Assembly: GCA_028694075.1 (NCBI GenBank)
Contig: JAQUUD010000014.1
Span: 1 to 24,044, forward strand
Direction: 5' to 3'
Source: Clostridia bacterium
GTDB lineage: Bacteria > Bacillota > Clostridia > Christensenellales > UBA1242
DNA: 24,044 nt
Both the position numbers and the translations under genes were made by a program. Of this stretch, positions 1 through 6,948 are shown piece by piece (position 1 is the stretch's first letter; every line of letters starts with the position of its first letter). Below the pieces are notes generated by a model, which was not told the origin of the DNA, did not search any database, and was given only the letters and a program-made list of their open reading frames with translations.

Positions 1-74
1 CCCCAAAATCCTTTTGCCTGTTTTAATATTGCTCTTCTTTTCTTTAGAGCATTTACTGAACGTTTTATTCTCAT
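1..74 (-). CDS. rplT: 50S ribosomal protein L20, N-terminal fragment cut by window edge
   Basis: The reverse strand from an ATG at 72-74 reads MRIKRSVNALKKRRAILKQA and then KGFWG, which is the basic N-terminus of L20 (family consensus MARVKRGVxARxRHKKIL.LAKGYxG). Only 24 codons lie in the window; the rest runs off the left edge. L20 binds 23S rRNA early in large-subunit assembly, and in Bacillota it also represses its own operon by binding the infC leader. The gene follows rpmI by 29 bases in the order infC-rpmI-rplT. No strong Shine-Dalgarno is visible before this ATG, so it may depend on translational coupling with rpmI (inference). Confidence 0.93.
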   Translation of the reverse strand, partial: MRIKRSVNALKKRRAILKQAKGFW

Positions 75-103
75 TTTGTTTATTCATCTGTCAAGTGCAA
101 AAA

Positions 104-298
104 TTATTGATGTATGATTTGTTTAATAATCTTAGCCTGCTTTCCTGACAGATAGCCCCCTTTTCTTAATTTTCTTTTTCTGTCTTGGCTTTTTTCCGTC
201 ATAAAGTGTCCACGGTTAGTGCTTGCATATTTCACCTTGCCGTTGGCATTCACTTTAAAACGCTTTTTTGCCCCACTGTGTGATTTCAATTTTGGCAT
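104..298 (-). CDS. rpmI: 50S ribosomal protein L35
   Basis: This 64-residue, very basic protein begins MPKLKSHSGAKKRFKVNANG and has the L35 features: the MPK(L/M)K(S/T)HxGAxKRF start, the central lysine/arginine-rich stretch (residues 39-46) and the GYLSGKQAKII tail. Length is normal for the family (64-66). It is a structural protein of the large ribosomal subunit. The start has a clear AGGAGA site about 5 bases upstream. It lies 16 bases after infC and 29 before rplT, the standard operon order, and is probably co-transcribed from the promoter at 976-1004. Confidence 0.97.
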   Translation of the reverse strand: MPKLKSHSGAKKRFKVNANGKVKYASTNRGHFMTEKSQDRKRKLRKGGYLSGKQAKIIKQIIHQ

Positions 299-314
299 TT
301 TAATTCTCCTATAC

Positions 315-827
315 TTATTGTTTTTTTGGTACGATAATCATAATGATACTTTTTCCATATATTTGAGCTTGTTTTTCAATATTTCCGTTGTTTTCAATCA
401 AAGTGAAAAATTCTTGCATAACTTCCAGCCCCATTTTCGAAAAAGCATTTTGTCGTCCTTTCATTCTAAGAACAACTTTTAATTTATCGCCTTCAAGCAA
501 AAATCTATTACCGTGCTTTGCTTTGGTCTCTAAATCGTGCTTATCAATTGTCATTGACAACTGGATTTCTTTGAGTTCTGAAATATTTTGATTTTTCTTA
601 AGTTCTTTTTCTCTTTTAATGGAATCAAATTTGAACTTTCCATAATCCATAATTTTGCAGACCAAAGGATTTGACTTGGCGTTTATAAGCACCAAATCTA
701 AATTTTTATTTTCCGCTTGGCTTAGAGCCTCGCTCAACGGAACGATGCCGACTTGCTCGCCGTTTTCATTAAGCAAACGCACTTCTTTCGCACGAATTTG
801 CCCATTTGTTAAAAGTTCTTTAAAAAT
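315..827 (-). CDS. infC: Translation initiation factor IF-3, apparent ATT start
   Basis: IF-3 binds the 30S subunit, keeps subunits apart and checks initiator tRNA pairing. The core reads QIRAKEVRLLNENGEQVG, then NLDLVLINAKSNPLVCKIMD and YGKFKFD, the typical N-domain; the C-domain follows a basic linker (KREKELKKNQN) and includes LKVVLRMKGRQ. A start at GTG (780-782) would remove the conserved IRAKE segment. Reading upstream in frame, an ATT at 825-827 lies 8 bases after AAGGGGG (836-842) and gives 170 residues, close to the family norm. ATT starts are a known feature of infC in E. coli and others and allow IF-3 to limit its own synthesis. No in-frame ATG, GTG or TTG with a comparable ribosome site is seen. 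The start codon is an inference; the gene identity is secure. Confidence 0.95.
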   Translation of the reverse strand: MFKELLTNGQIRAKEVRLLNENGEQVGIVPLSEALSQAENKNLDLVLINAKSNPLVCKIMDYGKFKFDSIKREKELKKNQNISELKEIQLSMTIDKHDLETKAKHGNRFLLEGDKLKVVLRMKGRQNAFSKMGLEVMQEFFTLIENNGNIEKQAQIYGKSIIMIIVPKKQ

Positions 828-845
828 ACGATTATCCCCCTTACT

Positions 846-874
846 AAAAAAAATATGAAAGCAGAAAAGCTTTC
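846..874 (-). terminator. Attenuator-like terminator in the infC leader
   Basis: On the minus strand GAAAGC (869-874), a 6-base loop and GCTTTC (857-862) are followed by ATA and eight Ts (846-853), only a few bases before the infC ribosome site. A terminator between promoter and gene implies conditional read-through. A GAAAAG at 967-962 could pair with the CTTTTC that spans the terminator arm and loop, giving an alternative fold (inference). Confidence 0.7.
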
Positions 875-910
875 AAGTTAAATTTTATTCAAATAAAATT
901 TTTAACCATA

Positions 911-942
911 TCACCTAACTCGAAACAAAATTCGGCTGGTGA
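911..942 (-). promoter_or_regulatory. Structured infC leader, candidate L20 (ribosomal protein) leader
   Basis: The minus-strand transcript contains TCACC (938-942) paired with GGTGA (911-915), and inside it CGAA (931-934) paired with TTCG (921-924). With the downstream terminator at 846-874 this has the layout of the Bacillota L20 leader, where L20 binding causes early termination of infC-rpmI-rplT. I recognise the layout and position; I have not matched the family's conserved bases, so the name is an inference. Confidence 0.5.
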
Positions 943-975
943 GAAGTTTTGGCAAGCTTCTACTTTTCAAAAAAG

Positions 976-1004
976 ATTATATCACGCAGAAATTAATATG
1001 TCAA
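976..1004 (-). promoter_or_regulatory. Promoter of infC-rpmI-rplT
   Basis: Minus strand: TTGACA at 999-1004, a 17-base spacer, TATAAT at 976-981, and a TGa extended -10. Both hexamers match the sigma-A consensus perfectly. Predicted start is near 969, giving a leader of about 140 bases before the ATT start, enough for the structures described. Confidence 0.88.
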
Positions 1005-1064
1005 GCATAATATTATATATTTCTGTTAATTTAAATTTATTACAAATTCAAGTTCAGCAACAAA

Positions 1065-1607
1065 TTATCTTTCAGGTTCAGGACTGGCGGTTGATTGAGG
1101 TTCAAGATAATATTTTTCGAAATCTACAATCTTAATGCCTGAGTGCAAACATAATTGCATCAATTTTTCATTTCCAAATCTTTCGTTATATCTAATATTA
1201 TATAAATAAGAATCTGGCTTACGCTCAACAAGGTTTTCTAAAAAATTTTCAGCGATTAAATTTTTGTCACACCAAAACATAAAGGCAAAGTCTTTTGCAT
1301 TAATATTTTCATTATAAACACATAAAGATCCTTTATCTATAATTTCATCGAAAACATTTTGAAATGTTTTCTCTAGCGGTTTTGTATTTTTACAATTACA
1401 TTTATTTATTGTTGATTTTATGATATGTTGCTCAGGGTCAACTTCAATCGAAAAAAGCAATGTATCTGCATATTTATTTTCATTTGCAAGACTTCCCCAT
1501 ATTGTGACAACCGGAGACCAACTATAAACCCAAGAAGCAATATTTATATTATCACTTAATTTTTGTTTTAGATTTTCAGTGATTTTTTCAATATCTACTT
1601 GTTTCAT
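1065..1607 (-). CDS. Hypothetical protein, tandem paralogue family (copy 1)
   Basis: I do not recognise this 180-residue, soluble-looking protein; no signal peptide or membrane segment is seen. Its C-terminal half aligns with the next gene upstream: FMFWCDKNLIAENFLENLVE against CMLWADSNAMAQIYLQNLVA, then a shared NI(R/K)YN..FG segment, LC and IVDF. The two are therefore paralogues. It contains five cysteines, including a CNC at about residue 70. The start has an AAGAGG site 4 bases upstream. It ends about 60 bases before the infC promoter with no terminator between, so read-through into the ribosomal operon is possible. Function unknown. Confidence 0.8.
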   Translation of the reverse strand: MKQVDIEKITENLKQKLSDNINIASWVYSWSPVVTIWGSLANENKYADTLLFSIEVDPEQHIIKSTINKCNCKNTKPLEKTFQNVFDEIIDKGSLCVYNENINAKDFAFMFWCDKNLIAENFLENLVERKPDSYLYNIRYNERFGNEKLMQLCLHSGIKIVDFEKYYLEPQSTASPEPER

Positions 1608-1699
1608 AAAACCTCTTTAATTAAATTTTGCAAAATTTATTATTTTAATAAAATATGTATTAAAAGTTCTTAATATTCTAAATTATTATCTAAAAAGTT

Positions 1700-2281
1700 T
1701 TATTGTTTTTCAATTCCGTGTTTGGCTAAAAATTCGAATTTAAAATAATTTTCTCGGAAGTCAACAATTTCAACATTTGTTTTTGGCTCTGAACATAATT
1801 TTTCCAACTCTAAATCGCCGAAATTCTTATTATATTTAATATTAGTAATTCCGCCGTCACCCTTGCGTTCTCTCGCAACAAGATTTTGTAAATATATCTG
1901 CGCCATTGCATTTGAATCTGCCCATAGCATACAAGACATATGCTTTCCCTTTGTATATTCGTCGAAAGCAAATGCAGGTTCTTTTTCCATGATTTCACTT
2001 AACGAAATCATAAATTTTTTTTCAATGAATTTTCTATTAATACCAATACTGTTACTTACATATGATTTAACAACTTTATTTGAAAAATCGAGATTTACAA
2101 CAAATGTAAAATAATCTCTTTTACATCTTTTAAAACCCCAAATGCTATTGGTGTTTGTATGCCTTGTAAGCGGATAAATTGTTTTATTTGAAAATAAATT
2201 AGGGCTTATTTCAATAATAAATTTATTTCCAAATTCATTTTTAATCTTTTCTGCAAAATTTTCAATATTAATTATTTTCAT
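1700..2281 (-). CDS. Hypothetical protein, tandem paralogue family (copy 2)
   Basis: This unrecognised 193-residue protein is a paralogue of the gene at 1065-1607. Shared features are a short N-terminal amphipathic segment (IENFAEKIKNEF here, IEKITENLKQKL there), a middle beta-like stretch, the W(A/C)D.N motif near residue 128, NLV(A/E)R, NIKYNKNFG and IVDF near the C-terminus. The DYFTFVVNLDF segment (about residues 56-66) also resembles ARFKIAFNTDY in the next gene upstream. Ribosome site AAAGG, spacing 9. The gap to copy 1 is 92 bases and to the upstream gene 76, consistent with one transcript from 2857-2885. No signal or membrane segment; function unknown. Confidence 0.8.
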   Translation of the reverse strand: MKIINIENFAEKIKNEFGNKFIIEISPNLFSNKTIYPLTRHTNTNSIWGFKRCKRDYFTFVVNLDFSNKVVKSYVSNSIGINRKFIEKKFMISLSEIMEKEPAFAFDEYTKGKHMSCMLWADSNAMAQIYLQNLVARERKGDGGITNIKYNKNFGDLELEKLCSEPKTNVEIVDFRENYFKFEFLAKHGIEKQ

Positions 2282-2357
2282 TTCAAATTACCTTTTCTTA
2301 ATATTTTATAATAACTTGCTTATTAAATCTTTTTGATGAGTTTAATTAATTTTCTAT

Positions 2358-2834
2358 TTACAACTCAATATTTGCAATTCGACTACAACCTTGCGTTGCT
2401 TGTGCCACTGGTTCTGATTTCCCAAAATCATCTCGCAAAATTTCAAATCTTTCATGTCTTGCACTCAAGACATTTAATCTTCCCTTTGCATATTCATCAT
2501 TATTAATCCATTCAGTTTCAACGCCATATGCATATCTATTAAAAAGCGCTTTTTGTCCCATTATTACATCAATTAACATATTAAATTCTTCATAATTTTC
2601 TTCACCTATTTTTTCATAAAAGCGAAGTCGCATAAATTCATAATCAGTATTAAACGCAATTTTAAATCTTGCACATTTATACGATCCTGTAATTTCACCT
2701 TTTTGAATCCAATTTTTTATTTCTCCGCGTTGAGTAACTGATTTTATAGTATCAATGTTTATATTTTTTTCCCCAAATTTTGCTTTTAACATTCCCGCTA
2801 ATTGCCGAGAATCTAATTTATCAATAATTGCCAT
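2358..2834 (-). CDS. Hypothetical protein, first gene of the trio, possible distant paralogue
   Basis: This unrecognised 158-residue protein is preceded by GGAGG at 5 bases spacing and a near-consensus promoter. It shares with the two downstream genes the N-terminal plan (hydrophobic helix, KFGEKNINID) and a central CARFKIAFNTDY segment, followed by an acidic region (GEENYEEFN). It lacks a clear copy of the W.D.N/NLV motif of the other two, so relatedness is weaker and inferred. The C-terminus, after RFEILRDDFG, is short and probably disordered. No transmembrane segment. Function unknown. Confidence 0.75.
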   Translation of the reverse strand: MAIIDKLDSRQLAGMLKAKFGEKNINIDTIKSVTQRGEIKNWIQKGEITGSYKCARFKIAFNTDYEFMRLRFYEKIGEENYEEFNMLIDVIMGQKALFNRYAYGVETEWINNDEYAKGRLNVLSARHERFEILRDDFGKSEPVAQATQGCSRIANIEL

Positions 2835-2856
2835 TTTTCCTCCGTATATTTAAAAT

Positions 2857-2885
2857 AATATACCATTTTTGTTATATTATGTCAA
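2857..2885 (-). promoter_or_regulatory. Promoter of the three-gene hypothetical cluster
   Basis: Minus strand: TTGACA at 2880-2885, 17-base spacer, TATATT at 2857-2862, preceded by TGG (extended -10). Predicted start is near 2850, about 16 bases before the first start codon. Confidence 0.8.
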
Positions 2886-2993
2886 TATACTAAATTTTCG
2901 CTTTTTACTAACTCGTTATTATTTCGTCGATAAAAAGAATTACTTATTAAATATGATTTAAATCTTTAATAAAAAAATTATAAATAAAAAATC

Positions 2994-3014
2994 AACTTAA
3001 AATGTATTTAAGTT
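2994..3014 (-). terminator. Weak AT-only terminator candidate after ytxC
   Basis: Minus strand: AACTTAAA (3007-3014), loop of 5, TTTAAGTT (2994-3001), then GATTTTTTATTT. The stem has only two G-C pairs, so the call is weak. The rest of 2886-3101 is low-complexity AT sequence with nothing else recognisable. Confidence 0.35.
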
Positions 3015-3101
3015 TTGTTTAATTTTTTATAATTAACAATTAAATTATTTACTAATCATAATTATTAATTCAATCTATTTTTATAATCTTTATTTGAATA
3101 T

Positions 3102-3878
3102 TTAAATCATTTTTAATGTTTTATCAAGCATATTTTTAAAACTTGAATCCTGCATTAACAAAATGCGTTTTTCAAATATTTTCTCTAAAAAATCGTGTCT
3201 TGTTTTTGAATACCAATTAATCTTTCTGGGGGAAAGTTCCAAAAGTTTGGAAACCAATCCGCATTCATCAAGCGATTCCGAATTTGAATTCGGCAGTGCT
3301 TCGAAATCATTACCTAAAATTATAATTTGCTCATCTTTAAAAACCACATTAACTTCATCAAATGAAATTTCAATATTATCAATTAAAAATTTTAGAAGTT
3401 CCAGAAAAGCATCGTTACTAAGAAGATATGTGCTGTTATCATTGGCAATTTTCAATAATTCTTGCCATTTTTCCTTAACTGACTGTAATTTGAAATAAAA
3501 AAAGGGTTCAATGTACAAACTATCTTCAAGTATCAATTGTCGGTTGATTAAAAATCTATCTGTTTCTCTGTCAAAACTTACAAGTGCTTTTTTAAAAGTA
3601 TATAATTCCAACTCAGGTTTTATAGGCAATTTTAAGTTTTTATCCAAAAATTCTTCCTTTACAAAAGTGCAGATTGAATAAGTCAGCACATCTGATATAT
3701 GGTAACAAAGCCTGTTTTTTTCACAGTTTTCGCAGGCAATCACAATTAAAATTTTCCCGGTTTGTTCATATGAAGTAATAATTCCGGAAACTTCTTCAAC
3801 TCTTTCCTTTAAATTGTTATAGATATATTTCGCCATTTCAACTTTATCGCTATCCATTCCAACGGAAAATTCCCACAT
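3102..3878 (-). CDS. ytxC: YtxC-like sporulation-associated protein
   Basis: This 258-residue protein fits the YtxC family, found in spore-forming Bacillota and of unknown biochemical role. Recognised stretches are CYHISDVLTYSICTFVKEEF in the first third, YFKLQSVKEKWQELL in the middle, FLELLKFLIDNIEISFDEVN followed by VVFKDEQIIIL, and a C-terminal LVSKLLELSPRKIN corresponding to the family's LLISxLIxxAPxKI segment. Cysteines at about residues 49 and 52 sit in CENCEKNRLC. There is no signal peptide. Start supported by AGGAGA 7-8 bases upstream. In Bacillus and many Clostridia ytxC lies next to thrS and infC; here it lies 2.3 kb upstream of infC on the same strand, which supports the call. It is divergent from the lipoprotein gene at 4037. 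Confidence 0.72.
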   Translation of the reverse strand: MWEFSVGMDSDKVEMAKYIYNNLKERVEEVSGIITSYEQTGKILIVIACENCEKNRLCYHISDVLTYSICTFVKEEFLDKNLKLPIKPELELYTFKKALVSFDRETDRFLINRQLILEDSLYIEPFFYFKLQSVKEKWQELLKIANDNSTYLLSNDAFLELLKFLIDNIEISFDEVNVVFKDEQIIILGNDFEALPNSNSESLDECGLVSKLLELSPRKINWYSKTRHDFLEKIFEKRILLMQDSSFKNMLDKTLKMI

Positions 3879-3974
3879 ACTTTTAATCTCCTAGCATATT
3901 TTATGCAAGGAAATTAAAAATACTCACATAATTTTAAGGTTTAATTAAAATTTAATAATTTTAAATTAAAACAT

Positions 3975-4003
3975 TTGACTTTTTTGCAATAAATTGCAAT
4001 AAT
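3975..4003 (+). promoter_or_regulatory. Promoter of the lipoprotein gene at 4037
   Basis: TTGACT (3975-3980), 17-base spacer, AATAAT (3998-4003), with TGC just before the -10. The spacer carries two copies of TTGCAAT seven bases apart, which might be an operator (speculative). Confidence 0.6.
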
Positions 4004-4036
4004 AATTATATAAAGAATTTTAAGGAGCCATTGAAT

Positions 4037-4879
4037 ATGAAAAAATTGCTTTTGTCATCAATTTTATGCTTTATGATTGTTTTTTCAGTTTTTTCTTTAA
4101 GTGCTTGCGCAGACATAATTGAACAACATAATATTTTGACAACATATTACAATGCACAATATGGCACGACTAGCGGTTCCGGCAATTATACAACAAATTC
4201 AACTGTAGTTATTAAAGCAATGCCACAAAGCGGACATAGTTTTATTGCGTGGGTGAAAAATGATTCGATTATTTCTCGTGATGCAGAATATTCTTTTATA
4301 GCGAGTAATCAAACAGAAGGAAAATATACGGCTTTATTTACAACTGACACACTGGAATTTTTTAAAATATCTGAAATATCTTATGAAATAACAGGGCTAG
4401 ATTTAACTGCAACCGAACTTCAATTAAATAATATAACCTCGATTGATATTAAAAGTGGAACAACTTCCGGATTATACAATAATCTTGCAAGTGCACCAAG
4501 TGAAGAAATGAGCAACACTGGAAATTTTTCAACTTTAAATTTTCAGTTTGATGAACGAATTTTTTATAAAAGTAAGCTTTATTATTTTTTTGCAAAGTTA
4601 AACTATGATTATTTTAATATCCAAAGCGGAGCAACTAGCACAGGTGAAATAAACTCTAATTTTAATATTGATTTCACACTACTAAATAATGGTACAGTTA
4701 ACGGAAATGTTATCACTTATACTTCGACAAATTATACCTTAACCCAAACCTTTGAAAATGATGTTTATACAGTAGAAATTGATTATACTAATCTGCAAAA
4801 ACCAACAGGCTGGAATCAAGAAGCCACTCATAAATTAAACTTTAAATTTGTTTATCCTTTTGAGTCAGAAACTGAATGA
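4037..4879 (+). CDS. Lipoprotein with one Flg_new_2/InlB-like repeat
   Basis: A 280-residue secreted lipoprotein. The N-terminus (MKKLLLSSILCFMIVFSVFS) is a classic signal peptide ending in the lipobox LSAC, so the mature protein starts at Cys-24 and is anchored to the outer membrane leaflet. Residues about 36-100 match the divergent InlB/Flg_new_2 pattern: GSGNYTTNSTVVIKAMPQSG, then HSFIAWV, ending in YTALF. The remaining 180 residues are beta-rich, with many Thr/Asn/Ser, and are not recognised. A TTG at 4031 is also open, but AAGGAG (4022-4027) is 9 bases from the ATG at 4037 and only 3 from the TTG, so the ATG is chosen. It is convergent with greA and shares the terminator at 4986-5026. 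Related in style to the giant repeat protein at 11987. Confidence 0.85.
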   Translation: MKKLLLSSILCFMIVFSVFSLSACADIIEQHNILTTYYNAQYGTTSGSGNYTTNSTVVIKAMPQSGHSFIAWVKNDSIISRDAEYSFIASNQTEGKYTALFTTDTLEFFKISEISYEITGLDLTATELQLNNITSIDIKSGTTSGLYNNLASAPSEEMSNTGNFSTLNFQFDERIFYKSKLYYFFAKLNYDYFNIQSGATSTGEINSNFNIDFTLLNNGTVNGNVITYTSTNYTLTQTFENDVYTVEIDYTNLQKPTGWNQEATHKLNFKFVYPFESETE

Positions 4880-4985
4880 GCAAGCCATCAAACTCAAGGC
4901 TAGTTTTCTCATTTAGAATCAATAACTTTTATTATAAAGTTTTTAAATAAATGAATTGATGAACAAAAATTTTGTAAATTTTTAA

Positions 4986-5026
4986 AAAAACCGACAACTT
5001 GGGGTATACCCAACTTGTCGGTTTTT
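4986..5026. terminator. Bidirectional terminator between lipoprotein gene and greA
   Basis: AAAAACCGACAACTTGGG (4986-5003) and CCCAACTTGTCGGTTTTT (5009-5026) form an 18-base stem with one C/C mismatch, loop GTATA, with A and T tracts that serve both strands. It sits between convergent genes. Confidence 0.92.
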
Positions 5027-5074
5027 ATGTTTTATAATTTATTATTTGAACCAAAAATTTATTGTTTTAAAGTA

Positions 5075-5542
5075 TTATACCCTTATTGATAAAATTTTAA
5101 GTTCGCTTGTGCCAATAGGTGTTTCCACAGAAACAACATCTCCAATACTAGCATTCATAAGTGCTACGCCAACAGGAGATTCATTGCTGATTAAGCCTTT
5201 AAGCGGATTACTTTCGGTTGAACCGACAATTTTATATTCAACTTCTTCGCCAAATTTTTTGTCGTAAACTTTTACATAACAACCGATTGACACTTTGCTG
5301 GTGTCAATATTTTTCTTATCAATTATGATGCAGTTCCTAAGTTTGGATTCAATTAGCAATATCTCTGATTCAAGTGTCGCCTGTGCTTCTTTTGCAACAT
5401 CATATTCTGAATTTTCTTTCAAATCGCCATATTCCCTAGCGATACCAATCGCTTGACTTATTTCTGCTCTTTTGACTGTTTTGTAATATTCCAATTTATT
5501 TTCAAGTTCTTTTTTACCTTCCGGTGTTAAATATGTTTTCAT
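5075..5542 (-). CDS. greA: Transcription elongation factor GreA
   Basis: GreA enters the RNA polymerase secondary channel and triggers cleavage of backtracked RNA. The 155-residue length is normal. The N-terminal antiparallel coiled coil (residues 1-75) carries the tip motif YGDLKENSEYDVAKEAQ with the two acidic catalytic residues Asp-40 and Glu-43. The C-terminal FKBP-like domain ends in GDVVSVETPIGTSELKILSI, matching the family's GDxVxVxTPxGxxxYEI. Start supported by AAGGAGG with spacing 7. It is monocistronic by position: its own promoter at 5632-5660, terminator at 4986-5026, and convergent with the lipoprotein gene. Its leader contains a terminator-like hairpin. Confidence 0.97.
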   Translation of the reverse strand: MKTYLTPEGKKELENKLEYYKTVKRAEISQAIGIAREYGDLKENSEYDVAKEAQATLESEILLIESKLRNCIIIDKKNIDTSKVSIGCYVKVYDKKFGEEVEYKIVGSTESNPLKGLISNESPVGVALMNASIGDVVSVETPIGTSELKILSIRV

Positions 5543-5567
5543 ATGCTTACCTCCTTATTTAGCAATA

Positions 5568-5600
5568 CAAAAAGTTTTTGCTTAATTAGTGCAAAAACTT
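5568..5600 (-). terminator. Terminator-like hairpin in the greA leader
   Basis: Minus strand: AAGTTTTTGC (5591-5600), 9-base loop, GCAAAAACTT (5572-5581), followed by TTTG. The stem is 10 bp and perfect; the T-tract is short and partly inside the stem. It lies between the greA promoter and its ribosome site, so it may attenuate greA. Confidence 0.5.
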
Positions 5601-5631
5601 CAATAAATTCTTTCATATCTTTCAAGAATTA

Positions 5632-5660
5632 AGTATACAACTAAAATTTGAAAAAGTCAA
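5632..5660 (-). promoter_or_regulatory. greA promoter
   Basis: Minus strand: TTGACT (5655-5660), 17-base spacer, TATACT (5632-5637). The predicted start near 5625 leaves a leader of about 80 bases that contains the hairpin at 5568-5600. Confidence 0.8.
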
Positions 5661-5825
5661 GTATTTTTTTATTTTTGCACTTATAAAATGTTTCCATTTT
5701 ATTTGTTATTTTTGTTTACATTGAAGTTTTTAATATTGTTTTTATGTTTTAATTTTGAATATTAGAAATGTCTCATTTGCATAAAAATTATTGTAAAACA
5801 CATTATATTCAAAAGGGAGAATTTT

Positions 5826-6305
5826 ATGCTAACTTTTATTAGTTTTATAATAGTTATGCTTGGCAGTTTAAATTGGTTCTTTATCGCTGCATTTCAATAT
5901 GATTTTGTTGCGGGATTTTTTGGCACTCAAGCAAGTTTGCTTAGTAGATTTGTTTATTTTATTATTGGAATGTCGGCTTTTGTTTTGCTGGCAATGACCA
6001 TAAAAAATAAAGGCAATCTTAAAGTTACTGAAAACAGTTTTAAAGAAAAAATTAAAAAATCCATAAAAAAAGTTCGTAAATCTGAAGAAAGCGAAAAAGA
6101 AGAAGATGAAGATTATGAAGATTATGAAAAGCAAGATCATAAAAGCAGACATTCTAACCATAACGAATCAAATCAAAGAAATTCAAATGATAAAGACTCA
6201 AGTTCTGGTTCAAAATCGCTTACTGACTCAAAAGAAGAAAGAAAAAACTCAAATGATGTCCCTTATGGATATAAGGATTTCGATATTACCCAATATGATG
6301 ATTAG
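5826..6305 (+). CDS. DUF378-domain membrane protein with long charged C-terminal tail
   Basis: Residues 1-62 match DUF378 (YuzA-like): a first membrane helix with GSLNWFF, then FDF/YDFVAGFFG, a conserved LSR, and a second helix (VYFIIGMSAFVLLAMTI). DUF378 proteins are usually about 65-90 residues and of unknown function. Here about 97 extra residues follow: a lysine-rich stretch (61-87), an acidic run (EESEKEEDEDYEDYE), then Ser/Asn/Lys-rich low complexity, ending in GYKDFDITQYDD. The tail is probably disordered and, from the Lys-rich flank after helix 2, probably cytoplasmic (inference). Ribosome site AAGGGAG with 6-base spacing. The flavodoxin gene follows 97 bases later on the same strand. 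Confidence 0.82.
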   Translation: MLTFISFIIVMLGSLNWFFIAAFQYDFVAGFFGTQASLLSRFVYFIIGMSAFVLLAMTIKNKGNLKVTENSFKEKIKKSIKKVRKSEESEKEEDEDYEDYEKQDHKSRHSNHNESNQRNSNDKDSSSGSKSLTDSKEERKNSNDVPYGYKDFDITQYDD

Positions 6306-6402
6306 TTACTAATTTTGCATTTTTATAATTTTTATGTTTTTTATTGATTTGTGATAAGTATATATGATAAAATTTTATAATATAACAAAGGAAGTGTTTT
6401 AT

Positions 6403-6897
6403 ATGAAAAAAATTTTAATTGCTTATTTTACAAAAACAAATTCAACAAAAGAGTACGCTCAATATATTAAAGAACAACTGCAATCTAAAGAATTAAATGT
6501 TGATGTGGTTGATTTGCTAAGCGTTGAAAATTTACATAATTATAATGCAGTTATAATTGGGGCTCCGATTTATGGTATGCGCTGGAACGAAGAATGTGTA
6601 AATTTTATTAAAGCAAACCAAATTGAACTAAAAAAAGTCCCAACTTTTTATTTTTTCGTGTCCTATGTTTTTGAAAACGGTCGTAAAATGTGGAGAAAAA
6701 CGATTTTAAAAAGTATGGATAAAGTTAGCAAACTTGTAAAGCCAAATTTTATAGGTAAATTTAACGGAAGAATAGAAAAGCGAATGCCTCGTTTTATTGA
6801 ATTTATGTTTGGAATTAAAAAGGAAACTCCTTTAAATTTAATGAACTATGATAAAGTGGACGAATTTGTTAATATAATAAAAGAAACCTTAAAATAG
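6403..6897 (+). CDS. Flavodoxin-domain protein (Flavodoxin_5 / HemG-like fold)
   Basis: A 164-residue flavodoxin-like protein expected to bind FMN and carry electrons. It starts MKKILIAYFTKTNSTKEYAQ, with the phosphate-binding loop TKTNSTKEYA after strand 1; the second flavin loop is probably GAPIYGMRWNEE (about residues 57-68), typical of the Flavodoxin_5 group that includes menaquinone-dependent protoporphyrinogen oxidase. The C-terminal MPRFIEFMFG also fits that group. An upstream in-frame ATG at 6364 would add 13 residues, but AAAGGAAG 8 bases before the ATG at 6403 and the family's usual N-terminus favour 6403. It could share a transcript with the DUF378 gene. It is convergent with tadA, with no clear terminator between. 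The substrate is unknown. Confidence 0.85.
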   Translation: MKKILIAYFTKTNSTKEYAQYIKEQLQSKELNVDVVDLLSVENLHNYNAVIIGAPIYGMRWNEECVNFIKANQIELKKVPTFYFFVSYVFENGRKMWRKTILKSMDKVSKLVKPNFIGKFNGRIEKRMPRFIEFMFGIKKETPLNLMNYDKVDEFVNIIKETLK

Positions 6898-6948
6898 TGG
6901 CAATCAATTTTTTAGAAGTTATGGCTATGAATTATATTCCTAATTATC

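Noticed and set aside
4870..4918. Terminator directly after the lipoprotein gene
   Set aside because: CTGAATGAG and CTCATTTAG can pair, but no T-tract follows; the strong bidirectional hairpin at 4986-5026 is the better terminator.
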